From Gemmatimonadota bacterium (lineage in GTDB: Bacteria; Gemmatimonadota; Gemmatimonadetes; Longimicrobiales; Gaopeijiaceae): a stretch of DNA of 64,000 nucleotides. Under the pieces are notes generated by a model, which saw only the letters and a program-made list of their open reading frames with translations, made no database searches and was not told where the DNA came from. Positions 9,418-18,907 of the stretch are shown piece after piece. Location: positions 1 through 64,000 of the forward strand of contig JAPPOV010000022.1 in the NCBI GenBank assembly GCA_028873595.1. The letters run 5' to 3'. How positions within the stretch are numbered: position 1 is the first letter of the stretch; each line of letters starts with the position of its first letter. A program made the translations under genes and the position numbers.

Positions 9418-10397
9418 CGCATCCCGGCCGTCCCGAGGGGGGCACTGTCACGACGGGTGCTTCCTCGGACCAGTGGTCGGACTCCGACCCCTGGACCGTG
9501 CTGCGACTGATTCTCTGGAGCGCCGAGTATCTCACCCAAAAGGGTGTGTCATCGGGGCGTCTCGATGCCGAACACCTTCTGGCGCACGTCCTGGGGGTGA
9601 GTCGACTGCAGCTGTATCTGGAGTTCGAGCGCCCGCTCACGGTGGACGAACTCGACGGGTTCCGACCTCTCCTGAAACGGAGGGCGGCTCGTGAGCCACT
9701 ACAATACATCATCGGCCAGCAGCCATTTCGTGAACTGGAGCTCAAGGTGTGCCCGGGCGTGCTGATTCCACGGCCCGAGACCGAGCAGCTCGTGGATGTC
9801 GTGCTCGAGTGGATTGCCGGGTCGTCCATCGACCGCCCGACGATTCTGGACGTAGGTACTGGAACGGGTGCGATCGGGCTCTCGCTGGCGACGGAAGCAC
9901 GAGCGGTGGTGGTGGCGACCGATGTCTCCGGGGCGGCTCTCGAGGTCGCTCGGGAGAACCGAGAGACCGCAGATCTGACTGACACAGTGGCACTTCATCT
10001 GGGTTCTCTGTTCGAGCCTCTGGACGACAACGCCCGATTTGACGTCATCGTGTCGAACCCGCCCTACGTCGCGGAGGTGGACGAAGACGCCCTGGAGCCC
10101 GAGGTTCGTGACTGGGAACCGCGGGGCGCGCTCTTCGCGGGGGCGGATGGCCTCGACGTGATTCGTAGCCTCGTCGCTGGTGCGGCACGATACCTTAGGA
10201 CTGGCGGATTGCTCGCACTCGAAGTGGGTTCGGGGCAGGCGGGGACCGTTGCTCCCCTGCTCGAGGCGGCGGAAGGGTATACAGCAGTTCGGATCAGGCG
10301 CGACCATGCAGGAATTGAACGCTTCGTGCTGGCGCACGGAGCGATGAATCATGATGGAGTGTCGGGATGGCCGGCACCCTCGACCGGAGATGTGTGA
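9414..10397 (+). CDS. prmC: Release factor glutamine methyltransferase
   Basis: SAM-dependent methyltransferase that modifies the glutamine of the GGQ motif in release factors. The 327 residues have an N-terminal helical domain, then the SAM-binding motif [16 protein letters not shown] and the substrate motif [15 protein letters not shown] (NPPY). It is translationally coupled to its substrate gene prfA (GTGA at 9414) and to ylbF downstream (TGATG at 10395). About 20 extra N-terminal residues precede the helical domain, but no later start codon is available in a sensible place. Confidence 0.95.
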   Translation: MTHPGRPEGGTVTTGASSDQWSDSDPWTVLRLILWSAEYLTQKGVSSGRLDAEHLLAHVLGVSRLQLYLEFERPLTVDELDGFRPLLKRRAAREPLQYIIGQQPFRELELKVCPGVLIPRPETEQLVDVVLEWIAGSSIDRPTILDVGTGTGAIGLSLATEARAVVVATDVSGAALEVARENRETADLTDTVALHLGSLFEPLDDNARFDVIVSNPPYVAEVDEDALEPEVRDWEPRGALFAGADGLDVIRSLVAGAARYLRTGGLLALEVGSGQAGTVAPLLEAAEGYTAVRIRRDHAGIERFVLAHGAMNHDGVSGWPAPSTGDV

Positions 10398-10756
10398 TGG
10401 CGGGGATTTACGAGAAGGCAAAGGACCTGGGGAATGCGCTTGCGCGTACCGATGAGTATCAAGCTCTCAAGCGCGCGTCGGACGCAGCGGAAGAAGATCG
10501 GGATCTCGTCGAGTTGAGGAATCGCATCCAGGCCCTCGAAGCGGAGCTTCAGGCTGCCATTCAGGCCGGCCAGGAGCCGAGCGAAGATTTGAAATCGTCG
10601 TATGGCCAAGTGGCCGAAGAGCTTCAGGCCATGCCCGCGTTCCAGCGGGTCATCGCGGCTCAGACGAATTTCGAGAAGGTGATGTACAAGGTGAATGAGA
10701 CCGTTGCAAAGGGCATCGAAGAGGGCGCCCAGAGCCGGATCATCATCGCTTCCTAG
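10397..10756 (+). CDS. ylbF: YlbF/YmcA family protein
   Basis: A 119-residue, almost wholly alpha-helical protein of the YlbF/YmcA (DUF964) family. Key stretches are LGNALARTDEYQALKRA near the start and a final helix with FEKVMYKVNETVAKGIEEG. In Bacillus, family members form a complex that acts with RNase Y and affects competence and biofilm. Whether that holds here is unknown, and no RNase Y gene is visible. Its start shares one base with the prmC stop. Confidence 0.8.
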   Translation: MAGIYEKAKDLGNALARTDEYQALKRASDAAEEDRDLVELRNRIQALEAELQAAIQAGQEPSEDLKSSYGQVAEELQAMPAFQRVIAAQTNFEKVMYKVNETVAKGIEEGAQSRIIIAS

Positions 10757-10806
10757 GCGCTCGCTGACGTACCGTTGGCGGACAACAACGAACCATCGAG
10801 GACAAC

Positions 10807-12120
10807 GTGAAGAAGCCCGAAGAGATCAAGCCAGCCGAAGGTAAGCTCGGCGTGCTCCTCCCCGGATTTGGCGCGGTGGCGACGACGTTTGTCGCCGGCG
10901 TCGAGGCGGCCCGTCAAGGCCTGGCGAAGCCGATTGGCTCGCTGACGCAGATGAACACCATCCGGCTTGGAAAGCGGACCGACGATAACACGCCCTTGAT
11001 CAAGGATTTCGTCCCCCTCGCGGGGCTCGAAGATCTGGTGTTCGGTGCTTGGGATCCGATCCCCGACAACGGCTATGACAGTGCCGTGAACGCCGGTGTG
11101 CTCCACAAGGAGAACCACCTCGATCCGATCAAGGATTTTCTTTCGTCGGTGAAGCCGATGAAGGCGGCGTTCAGCCCGGACTACGTCAAGAAGCTGGATG
11201 GGCCGAACAAGAAAACGGGTACCAAGAAGGAACAGGCGGAAGAGATCCGTGCCGACATCCGTAACTTCATGACCGAGAACGGTTGTGATCGCGCGGTTAT
11301 GGTTTGGTGTGCGTCGACCGAGGTATTCCTCCGCCCCGGCCCGGCTCACGAGACGATCGAGGCCTTCGAGGCCGCGATGGAAGCCGACGACCCTGCGATC
11401 GCCCCGAGCATGCTCTATGCGTATGCCGCGATCATGGAGGGTGTCCCGTACGCCAACGGCGCTCCGAACCTGTCTGCTGATATTCCGGCACTCGAGGAAC
11501 TCGCGAAGCAGAAGGGCGTGCCGATCGGCGGAAAGGACTTCAAGACCGGTCAGACGCTCATGAAGACGATCCTGGCCCCGGGCTTCAAGACCCGGATGCT
11601 CGGTCTGTCGGGCTGGTTCAGCACCAACATCCTGGGCAACCGGGATGGTGAGGTCCTGGACGATCCGGAGTCGTTCAAGACGAAGGAGGAGTCGAAGCTG
11701 GGAGCACTCGAGTACATCCTCCAGCCGGAGAAGTACCCGGATCTCTACGACGACATGTACCACAAGGTGCGGATCAACTACTACCCGCCGCGTGGAGACA
11801 ACAAGGAAGGGTGGGACAACATCGACATCTTCGGATGGATGGGGTACCACATGCAGATCAAGGTCGATTTCCTCTGCCGTGACTCGATTCTTGCGGCTCC
11901 GATCGTGCTCGACCTGGCCATCTTCCTGGACCTCGCCAGCCGGGCTGGCATGAGCGGTATCCAGGAGTGGTTGTCGTTCTACTTCAAGGCGCCTCAGACG
12001 GTGCCGGGTCTGTATCCGGAGCACGACATCTTCATCCAGCACTGGAAGCTGAAGAACACGCTTCGCTGGATGATGGGCGAGGAGATGATCACGCACCTCG
12101 GTGTCGAGTACTACGACTGA
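10807..12120 (+). CDS. ino1: Inositol-3-phosphate synthase (Ino1 type)
   Basis: Converts glucose-6-phosphate to inositol-3-phosphate with bound NAD, the first step to inositol lipids or solutes. The 437 residues show the N-terminal Rossmann start GKLGVLLPGFGAVATTF, then the family blocks VPIGGKDFKTGQTLMKT and GLSGWFSTNILGNRDGEVL, followed by an ESKLGALEYIL segment. Length and motifs match the inositol-phosphate synthase family shared by eukaryotes, archaea and some bacteria. The start is GTG at 10807. No inositol monophosphatase or phosphatidylinositol synthase gene lies next to it. tmk begins one base after the stop. Confidence 0.9.
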   Translation: MKKPEEIKPAEGKLGVLLPGFGAVATTFVAGVEAARQGLAKPIGSLTQMNTIRLGKRTDDNTPLIKDFVPLAGLEDLVFGAWDPIPDNGYDSAVNAGVLHKENHLDPIKDFLSSVKPMKAAFSPDYVKKLDGPNKKTGTKKEQAEEIRADIRNFMTENGCDRAVMVWCASTEVFLRPGPAHETIEAFEAAMEADDPAIAPSMLYAYAAIMEGVPYANGAPNLSADIPALEELAKQKGVPIGGKDFKTGQTLMKTILAPGFKTRMLGLSGWFSTNILGNRDGEVLDDPESFKTKEESKLGALEYILQPEKYPDLYDDMYHKVRINYYPPRGDNKEGWDNIDIFGWMGYHMQIKVDFLCRDSILAAPIVLDLAIFLDLASRAGMSGIQEWLSFYFKAPQTVPGLYPEHDIFIQHWKLKNTLRWMMGEEMITHLGVEYYD

Positions 12121-12121
12121 G

Positions 12122-12802
12122 GTGACGGAGCCGGACGCGACTCCACCCTTCATCGTCCTGGAAGGGGGGGATGGAGTGGGCAAGACCACGCAGGTTGCGC
12201 TCCTGTCCGAATGGTTCGACGCCCTCGGGCTTCCGCACATTTCGACGCGGGAGCCCGGGGGCACGCCCGTGGGCGAGGCGATCCGGAAGATCGTGCTCGC
12301 GGGGCCGGAGATGGACATGCCCGCGGAGACTGAGCTCATGCTCATTCTTGGTGCTCGGGCCGCGTTCGTGCGAGATGTCGTTCGCCCTGCGCTCGCCGGG
12401 GGCAAGGTCGTGCTCGCCGATCGGTTCTCCCTGTCGACGATGGCGTACCAGGGATACGGCCGAGGGCTGGACCTGGACGAGGTCCGCCAGGCGATCGCCA
12501 TCGCCACCGGCGGTATGACGCCGGACCTCTACATCGTGCTCGATCTTCCGGCGGATGAAGGAGAGAAGCGTCAAGAGCACGACGGCGCGCCACCCGACCG
12601 GATCGAGGCGGCAGGCCGGTCCTTCCGAGACACGGTCCGCGATGCGTATCTTGCTCTTGCGATGTCGGAGCCGGGGGTCGAGGTCGTCTCCGCTCGAGGT
12701 ACGCCGGAAGATGTGCATTCCAGGGTCAGATCACGGCTCGCCGCGCGTTTCCCTGCCACATTTCCGGATGCGGGCGTGACCGAAGCAGGACGGCCGGGGT
12801 AG
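12122..12802 (+). CDS. tmk: Thymidylate kinase
   Basis: Phosphorylates dTMP to dTDP. It has P-loop EGGDGVGKTTQVALL near residue 15, the DR motif VVLADRFSLSTMAYQGYGRGL near residue 100 and a LID region after it. GTG 12122 gives 226 residues and sits one base after the inositol-phosphate synthase stop. The alternative GTG 12101 would overlap that gene by 20 bases and add seven residues. No delta-prime clamp-loader gene follows, although that is a common neighbour. Confidence 0.94.
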   Translation: MTEPDATPPFIVLEGGDGVGKTTQVALLSEWFDALGLPHISTREPGGTPVGEAIRKIVLAGPEMDMPAETELMLILGARAAFVRDVVRPALAGGKVVLADRFSLSTMAYQGYGRGLDLDEVRQAIAIATGGMTPDLYIVLDLPADEGEKRQEHDGAPPDRIEAAGRSFRDTVRDAYLALAMSEPGVEVVSARGTPEDVHSRVRSRLAARFPATFPDAGVTEAGRPG

Positions 12803-12851
12803 AGATTTCCTCGACGCCGTTCGAGCCGTGACCAGTGGAGGATGTAGGGAG

Positions 12852-14486
12852 ATGAAGCGCAGCGCTCTTGCACCAATTCTGGTGGTGGCCTTCTCTGCCG
12901 TGGCTGGCGGTTGGCTTCTCCAGCAGGGTGCCGATCGGGCGGACAACCTCTACGTCCGCGTCCGGGTGTTGCAGGAGGTTGTCGATCGAGTTTCGAACAG
13001 CTTCGTCGACGAGGTCGAACGGGACCGACTCTACGACTCGGCCATTGACGGCCTCATCCGTGACCTTGGCGACCCGCATTCGTCCTTTCTTCCGGCGTCG
13101 GACTACGAAGATCTGCGCATTCGTACCGAGGGTGAGTACGGTGGTGTCGGTCTAGAGGTCGTCGACCGCGGAGGATACGTGACGGTCGTCAGTCCGATCC
13201 CGGGCGGACCCGGTGGACGTATGGGTATTCGAGCGGGCGACCAGTTCTACGAGATCGATGGCATCGCCGCCGACACGATGGTCACCGATCAGGCGGTGGA
13301 ATTGCTTCGTGGCCGACCGGGCAGCGAGGTGACGGTTCGCATGCTGCGTCCGGGGGTGGAGGAGCCGATCGAGTTCACGATCGAGCGGGAGGTCATCGTT
13401 CTCAAGGCGGTGCCCTTCTCGGTGATGCTCGATGAGCAAGTCGGGTATGTGCCTCTCCTCTCCTTCCGCGAGACCTCCGCAACCGAGATACGAGCCGCGA
13501 TTGATTCGTTGCGCGCCGAAGGAATGAAGTCCCTCGTCCTCGATGTTCGCGGAAACCCCGGTGGCCTGCTCGACCAGGGTATCGCCGTCAGTGACCTCTT
13601 CCTCTCCGAGGGCCAGGGTATCGTCGAAACGCGTGGCCGTGACGAGCGTCAGAACGAGACGTACGCAGCAGCGCATCCGGACCAGTACCCGGACATGCCT
13701 ATGGTCGTCCTGGTCGACCAGGCGAGCGCCTCGGCGTCCGAAATCATCGCGGGAGCGCTACAGGATCACGATCGGGCGATTCTGGTTGGAGAGACGACCT
13801 TCGGAAAGGGGTCGGTTCAGAGCCTGTACCGGCTTACGGGGGGGGACGTGCTCCGGCTGACTACTGCGAAGTGGTATACCCCCGCCGGACGCTCGATTCA
13901 CCTCGATCCGGATTCGCGGTTCGCGCCGCTCGATGAGGACGCGGATCGCGCGTACTCCATCACCGGCCAGCTCATTGAGCCAATCGGGACCGAAGGTCGC
14001 CCGGAATTCGAGTCAGGGGCTGGCCGGACATTGTACGGTGGTGGTGGGATCACGCCTGACCTCTTTGTCTATCCAGTGACGCTCACCGCGGAGGAGTCGA
14101 GTGGAGTGCTGCGCCTCTTTCGGCGCGGAGGTGGCTTCTCCATCGCCCTGTTCAACTACGCGGTTGAGTACATCGCCGAGCACCCGGACCTCGAGCTCGG
14201 CTTTTCGCTGACCGAGGGGGATGTCGCCGACTTCTACGAGTCGCTCGGTAACGGCGAGGACAGGATCGATCCCGGCGATTTCGCAGCTGCAGGCCGGTTC
14301 GTCCGCTATCACATGGAGCGTGAGATCGCCCTGCAGGCGTGGGGAGACGAGGCTGGATTCCGACAGCTGCAGTCCTACGATCGTCAGCTTTCGCGGGCGA
14401 TCGAACTCCTTCGAAACGCGGAGTCTCCGGAGGATTTGATCACGGTCGCTACCGACGCAGAGCTCGACGCGATCCCGGATCGGTAG
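12852..14486 (+). CDS. S41 family carboxy-terminal processing protease
   Basis: CtpA/Prc-type periplasmic serine protease of 544 residues. A basic N-terminus and hydrophobic stretch (SALAPILVVAFSAVAGGWLL) form a signal peptide or anchor. A Ctp helical region (DLGDPHSSFLPASDYEDL) and a PDZ domain (about residues 95-175) follow. The S41 core has QASASASEIIAGALQDH, holding the catalytic Ser, and GETTFGKGSVQ, holding the Lys. A C-terminal region of some 170 residues after the core is unassigned. ATG 12852 follows a GGGAG site. It stands slightly apart from its neighbours and may be its own transcription unit. Confidence 0.92.
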   Translation: MKRSALAPILVVAFSAVAGGWLLQQGADRADNLYVRVRVLQEVVDRVSNSFVDEVERDRLYDSAIDGLIRDLGDPHSSFLPASDYEDLRIRTEGEYGGVGLEVVDRGGYVTVVSPIPGGPGGRMGIRAGDQFYEIDGIAADTMVTDQAVELLRGRPGSEVTVRMLRPGVEEPIEFTIEREVIVLKAVPFSVMLDEQVGYVPLLSFRETSATEIRAAIDSLRAEGMKSLVLDVRGNPGGLLDQGIAVSDLFLSEGQGIVETRGRDERQNETYAAAHPDQYPDMPMVVLVDQASASASEIIAGALQDHDRAILVGETTFGKGSVQSLYRLTGGDVLRLTTAKWYTPAGRSIHLDPDSRFAPLDEDADRAYSITGQLIEPIGTEGRPEFESGAGRTLYGGGGITPDLFVYPVTLTAEESSGVLRLFRRGGGFSIALFNYAVEYIAEHPDLELGFSLTEGDVADFYESLGNGEDRIDPGDFAAAGRFVRYHMEREIALQAWGDEAGFRQLQSYDRQLSRAIELLRNAESPEDLITVATDAELDAIPDR

Positions 14487-14553
14487 GACAGGAAGCGCAC
14501 GAACGCCCGCTCGGGTATTCCCACGTCCCGTCCACGGTGGTTGATTTCGATTC

Positions 14554-15555
14554 ATGAGCATGGTCGAAGTCGTCCGAGGAGAGATCGTCGAGTCGCGTCA
14601 CCGCGTACACGTGGCGGTCGTATCTCGGGAGGGGGATGTCGTGGCGTCCGTAGGAGACGTCGAGGGCCATACGTACTACCGGTCGGCGGCCAAGCCCATG
14701 CAGGCCCTTCCGCTGGTCGAAGAGGGCGTGGTGGATCGCTTTGGCCTCACGATCGAAGAGTTGTCTCTCTGCTGTGCTTCTCATGAAGGTGAGCCGGCCC
14801 ACGTTTCGGGGGCTCGTTCGATTCTCGCCAAGGCGGGTGCAGACGAGAGCCTGCTGCGATGTGGACCGCACACGCCTTTTTCCGTCCTGGCCGCAGATGC
14901 CCTCGTGGCCGCAGGCGAGGAACCCGGAAGAATCCACAACAACTGCTCCGGAAAGCATGCCGGCATGATCGCCCTGGCGATCGCGATGGGGTGGGATCCC
15001 GTCGACTACCACTTGGCAGAGCATCCGGTCCAGATGCGAATGCTCGATGAAGTGGTCCGCTTTTCAGGTGTCCCGGCTGATCGGATTCCGGTGGGGGTAG
15101 ACGGCTGCGGCGTCTTGTGTTTCGCGGTTCCGCTCAGAGAGATGGCGCGCTCATTTGCAGCCTTTACAGACGCAGCGGATGGCGGAGCCCCCGCCGGCGA
15201 CGTCGTCGACGCGATGACGACCGCGCCCTTCATGGTGGGTGGAACGGGCCGAACCTGCACGGATGTGATGGAGACGGCCGGTGATCGCGTCTTTGTGAAG
15301 CTTGGTGCTGAGGGCGTGTACGCTGCGGGTGTGCGAGATCGGGGGCTGGGTGTTGCGATCAAGGTGGAAGACGGCGGTCGGCGCGCGGTGGAGGTCGCGC
15401 TGATCCACACATTGAACGCGATCGGTGCGATCACCGATGAAGAGGCCCGATTGCTGCGCTCGCATGGTCGCCCGGACGTGACGAACACGCGGGGGGAGGT
15501 GGTGGGTGAGCTACGGCCCGCGTTCAGTCTCGAGATCGCAGGTCAGGGGGTCTGA
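14554..15555 (+). CDS. L-asparaginase, Rhizobium etli-type (class 3)
   Basis: Hydrolyses asparagine to aspartate and ammonia. The 333 residues match the AnsA/R. etli-type family, unrelated in fold to the E. coli asparaginases. Blocks include TYYRSAAKPMQALPLVE near residue 45 (Ser and Lys nucleophile region), CCASHEGEPAHV near 74, IHNNCSGKHAGMIALA near 130 and GVDGCGVLCFAVPL near 188. The cysteines of these blocks are the metal-site positions in the family. The stop shares one base with obgE (TGATG). Confidence 0.9.
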   Translation: MSMVEVVRGEIVESRHRVHVAVVSREGDVVASVGDVEGHTYYRSAAKPMQALPLVEEGVVDRFGLTIEELSLCCASHEGEPAHVSGARSILAKAGADESLLRCGPHTPFSVLAADALVAAGEEPGRIHNNCSGKHAGMIALAIAMGWDPVDYHLAEHPVQMRMLDEVVRFSGVPADRIPVGVDGCGVLCFAVPLREMARSFAAFTDAADGGAPAGDVVDAMTTAPFMVGGTGRTCTDVMETAGDRVFVKLGAEGVYAAGVRDRGLGVAIKVEDGGRRAVEVALIHTLNAIGAITDEEARLLRSHGRPDVTNTRGEVVGELRPAFSLEIAGQGV

Positions 15556-16583
15556 TGTTCGTCGACCGCGCCGTCATCGAAGTGATCGCCGGGACCGGTG
15601 GCTCCGGTGCCGAGGCCTTTCGACGGGAGTCGGGAGTGCCGCGTGGCGGCCCGGCTGGAGGGGACGGCGGAAAGGGTGGAGACGTGGTCCTTCAGGCAGA
15701 CGGCCAGCTGACCACGCTCCTCGATTACAGCTATCGTCGCCATTACAAGGCGAAGCGGGGCATGCACGGCGAAGGTAGCAAGCGTACGGGGAAGTCTGGG
15801 GAGGACCTCGTGCTTCGCGTCCCACCGGGAACCGTGGCGTACGATGCCGAGACGAACGAAGTGATCGGTGAACTCCTCGATGAAGGAGAATCGGTCGTGA
15901 TCGCCCGGGGAGGGCGGGGTGGCCGTGGGAACGCGCGTTTTGCGACGGCGACCAACCAGGCGCCGACGCGGTGGGAGCCGGGAGTTGAGGGCGAGGAGCG
16001 ATCTGTTCGCCTCGAGCTCAAGCTTATCGCGGACGTGGGGCTGGTCGGTGAGCCGAACGCCGGAAAGTCGACCTTCCTGTCGACGGTCACGGCGGCTCAG
16101 CCCAAGGTGGCAGACTACCCCTTCACCACACTGTCCCCGAATCTCGGCGTCGTGCAGCTCTCGGATTTCCGCACCTTTGTCATTGCCGACATTCCGGGGA
16201 TCATCGAAGGTGCACACGAAGGTAAGGGACTGGGGCACCAGTTCCTTCGCCACATCGAGCGAACGCGGGTCTTGCTCCTTATGGTACCCGTGGACTCGTT
16301 CGACCCACAGGCGGAGTTTGACCGTCTACGCGCTGAACTCGAAGCGTACTCGCCGGATCTCGCGGCGACACCGTACGTCGTGGCGCTGACGAAGGTCGAC
16401 ATGCTTCCTCCTGACACGCCCCTACCGATACTCGATGCGGGCGACGCGATCGATGTGGTGCCTCTGTCGTCGGTGGCGCGCATGCATCTCGAAGACCTGC
16501 TCGAGCGCCTCTGGCGGGCCAGTCAGCAGGTGGTGGCGGAGGAGCGTGGGAGTGGAGCCGACGAAGAATGGTGGGCGCCCTGA
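15555..16583 (+). CDS. obgE: Obg family GTPase
   Basis: Ribosome-associated GTPase for 50S assembly and stress response. The 342 residues have the glycine-rich Obg fold (residues 1-160, e.g. GGPAGGDGGKGGDVVLQADG) and then the G domain: G1 GEPNAGKST, G3 DIPGIIEGAHEGKGLGHQFL and G4 TKVD. The short C-terminus has no long OCT domain. The start overlaps the asparaginase stop by one base. The usual partners rplU and rpmA are not adjacent. The 3' end overlaps dprA by 16 bases. Confidence 0.97.
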   Translation: MFVDRAVIEVIAGTGGSGAEAFRRESGVPRGGPAGGDGGKGGDVVLQADGQLTTLLDYSYRRHYKAKRGMHGEGSKRTGKSGEDLVLRVPPGTVAYDAETNEVIGELLDEGESVVIARGGRGGRGNARFATATNQAPTRWEPGVEGEERSVRLELKLIADVGLVGEPNAGKSTFLSTVTAAQPKVADYPFTTLSPNLGVVQLSDFRTFVIADIPGIIEGAHEGKGLGHQFLRHIERTRVLLLMVPVDSFDPQAEFDRLRAELEAYSPDLAATPYVVALTKVDMLPPDTPLPILDAGDAIDVVPLSSVARMHLEDLLERLWRASQQVVAEERGSGADEEWWAP

Positions 16584-17719
16584 CCCGTCCGCGAGGACAC
16601 GCGGACGATCGCGCCCGGGACCTCCTGCTGCTGGGAACTCTTCCCGGTGTTGGGCCCGCTCGGCTCCTGAGACTGGTTCAGGCCTTCGGTGGGGCATCGT
16701 CAGCGCTCAGGGCGCCAGCTGCGGCCTTCGCGACCGTGGCGGGTTCCAAGGCCGCTAGAGCCCGCTCCGACCGCTCGGTCGCCGATCAGGTTGATCAAGC
16801 ACTCGAGCGTGCCGACCGGATGGGTATGACGGTACTGACATGGGGATCCTCGGCATACCCCGAGGATCTTCTGCATCTCGCGGATCCGCCTGCACTTCTC
16901 TTCCTCCGGGGTCGACTTGAGCTGCTCACCCGACAACCCGCGATCACGGTGGTGGGATCAAGGCGTGTGACGACGCGAGGTCGCGAGGTCGCTCGGACGA
17001 TGGGCCGTGCGCTCGCTGAGGGAGGTGCGGTGGTGGTCAGTGGCTTGGCGCTCGGCACCGACGGCGAGGCGCACCGTGGAGCGCTGGACTCAGAGGGCGA
17101 TACGATCGCGGTTCTCGGTGCTGGTGCCGACGTCCCGTACCCGAGGACCCACACGAGACTCTTCGATGCGATTGCGGAGCGGGGTCTCCTCGTCAGCGAG
17201 TTCGCTCCGGGCACCCGCGCCGCCCCGTACCACTTCCCGCGTCGCAACCGTGTGCTTGCTGCCCTCGGACGGGCCGGAGTCGTCGTCGTCGAGGCGGGCG
17301 CGCGCTCGGGTTCACTCATCACCGTGGATCACGCACTGGACCTGGGTCGGGATGTCTGGGTGGTCCCCGGACCGATCGATGGCCCGGCCTGTGCTGGCTC
17401 GAATGGGCTGCTTGCCGACGGTGCTCACCCGCTCGTGTCGATCGATACGTTCGTGGCGGAGTTGGGGGCAAACACGGTGGAGCAAGCGTACGCAGCCACC
17501 GTCGCCCCGACCGCCGTGAACCCTGAGGTCACCCGTGGAGACAGACATGAGCCCGCCGAGGCTGTCCTGCGTCACCTCGCCGAAGAAGCGCTTGCGCCGG
17601 TTGAGCTCGCCAGCCGTTGCGGCTGTTCCGTACCGGACATGCTGGCCACACTGACGTCACTCGAGCTTCGCGGCCGAGTCGTTCGGCTTCCCGGTTTTCG
17701 GTACCGGAGGGCGGCGTGA
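16568..17719 (+). CDS. dprA: DNA-processing protein DprA
   Basis: Binds incoming single-stranded DNA during transformation and loads RecA. The 383 residues have an N-terminal HhH/SAM-like part (LLLGTLPGVGPARLLRLVQAFG) and a Rossmann-like core with TVVGSRRVTTRGREVA, VVSGLALGTDGEAHRGAL and FPRRNRVLAALGRAGVVVVEA. A C-terminal winged helix (PVELASRCGCSVPDMLATL) completes it. Start ATG 16568 lies within the end of obgE. The stop overlaps hemW (GTGA). No other competence gene is in the window apart from ylbF, which affects competence in Bacillus. Confidence 0.96.
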   Translation: MVGALTRPRGHADDRARDLLLLGTLPGVGPARLLRLVQAFGGASSALRAPAAAFATVAGSKAARARSDRSVADQVDQALERADRMGMTVLTWGSSAYPEDLLHLADPPALLFLRGRLELLTRQPAITVVGSRRVTTRGREVARTMGRALAEGGAVVVSGLALGTDGEAHRGALDSEGDTIAVLGAGADVPYPRTHTRLFDAIAERGLLVSEFAPGTRAAPYHFPRRNRVLAALGRAGVVVVEAGARSGSLITVDHALDLGRDVWVVPGPIDGPACAGSNGLLADGAHPLVSIDTFVAELGANTVEQAYAATVAPTAVNPEVTRGDRHEPAEAVLRHLAEEALAPVELASRCGCSVPDMLATLTSLELRGRVVRLPGFRYRRAA

Positions 17720-18876
17720 GCGCGGGGCCTGGTGCTGCGCCGCGGCGCGTCCGATCGGTCTATGTACACGCACCGTTTTGTGCACGACGCTGTGTGTACT
17801 GTGACTTCGCTGTCGCCGTACGAAAGACGGGTGACCTTCCTGCCTGGATCGAGGCTTTGACAGGAGAACTGGCGCACGTCGATCGAGAGGGACTCGTTCG
17901 ACTCGCGGATCGGCTGGAGACCGTGTACGTCGGCGGTGGAACGCCGTCGCTGCTCGGCCCCTCCGCGATGTTCGAGTTGGCCGATGTACTCGGATCCGAC
18001 CGGCTCGCCGACCCCAGTCTGGAGTGGACGGCCGAAGCCAACCCCGAAAGCCTGACTGCTGAGGTGGCCGAAGGGTGGCGCTCCGCCGGTGTGAATCGGG
18101 TGAGTCTCGGGGCACAGAGCTTCGACCCGGCCGCCCTTCGGTGGATGGGGCGCCTGCACGGCTCAGAGGGGCCGCAGTCTGCCGTGCAGGTCGCTCGAGC
18201 GGCGGGCATAGACAATCTCAGCGTCGATCTGATCTTCGGTCTCCCGGCTCATATCGGACGTTCCTGGGCGGATGACCTCCGTCGATTGGTGGGCCTGGGA
18301 GTGCCCCATGTGAGTCTGTATGGACTGACGGTCGAGGCGGGCACGGCTCTGGGGCGGGCGGTGCGCGAGGGACGTGAGACGCCCGTCGACGAAGACCAGT
18401 ACCGGGACGAATTCCTCATGGCGGCCGACGTGCTGACGAGGGCGGGCTACGTGCACTACGAGGTGTCCAACTTCGCCCGACCCGGCTTCGAGTCCCGGCA
18501 CAATTCGATGTACTGGCGTGGGCGGCCGTATCTCGGGCTCGGGAATGGGGCTCACAGCTTTGCTTCACCGGTCAGGCGCTGGAACCTCCGATCGTGGGAA
18601 GAGTATCGGGCCGCCGTAGCAGCCGACTCCAGCCCCGAGTCTGAGAGAGAGACTCTGGATGAAACCGCTCGGGCGCTCGAGGCGATATGGCTCGGTCTCC
18701 GGACCAATCGTGGTCTTGAAGAACCCGCGACGGGTACTGCGCGGGCGGACCTCCTGTCGACATGGATCGAGGGCGGATTGGCTTGCGCAAGCGACGGTCG
18801 CTTCACGCTGACGACCGAGGGTTGGCTCCTCCTCGACCGCCTGGTGATCGACTACGACGAGGCGGGGCCGGGTTGA
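17716..18876 (+). CDS. hemW: Radical-SAM heme chaperone HemW
   Basis: HemW-type protein, formerly annotated as oxygen-independent coproporphyrinogen oxidase, which binds heme and passes it to apoproteins. The 386 residues from GTG 17716 carry the radical-SAM cysteines C22, C26 and C29 in FCARRCVYCDF, then VYVGGGTPSLL and EANPESLT. HemN proper has an additional cysteine after the motif (CxxxCxxCxC), whereas Phe follows here, which favours HemW. It is coupled to dprA upstream. A longer frame from 17617 lies in dprA. Confidence 0.9.
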   Translation: MSAGPGAAPRRVRSVYVHAPFCARRCVYCDFAVAVRKTGDLPAWIEALTGELAHVDREGLVRLADRLETVYVGGGTPSLLGPSAMFELADVLGSDRLADPSLEWTAEANPESLTAEVAEGWRSAGVNRVSLGAQSFDPAALRWMGRLHGSEGPQSAVQVARAAGIDNLSVDLIFGLPAHIGRSWADDLRRLVGLGVPHVSLYGLTVEAGTALGRAVREGRETPVDEDQYRDEFLMAADVLTRAGYVHYEVSNFARPGFESRHNSMYWRGRPYLGLGNGAHSFASPVRRWNLRSWEEYRAAVAADSSPESERETLDETARALEAIWLGLRTNRGLEEPATGTARADLLSTWIEGGLACASDGRFTLTTEGWLLLDRLVIDYDEAGPG

Positions 18877-18907
18877 CCCCTGCCCGCGGGCGTTTCGAGA
18901 TTCGATC

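Noticed and set aside
10753-12507. Minus-strand open frame of 584 codons opposite the inositol-phosphate synthase and tmk
   Set aside because: Antisense to two genes with clear motifs. No recognisable domain and no ribosome binding site.
18877-18907. CIRCE operator before hrcA
   Set aside because: The 31-base gap contains no TTAGCACTC/GAGTGCTAA repeat or near match.
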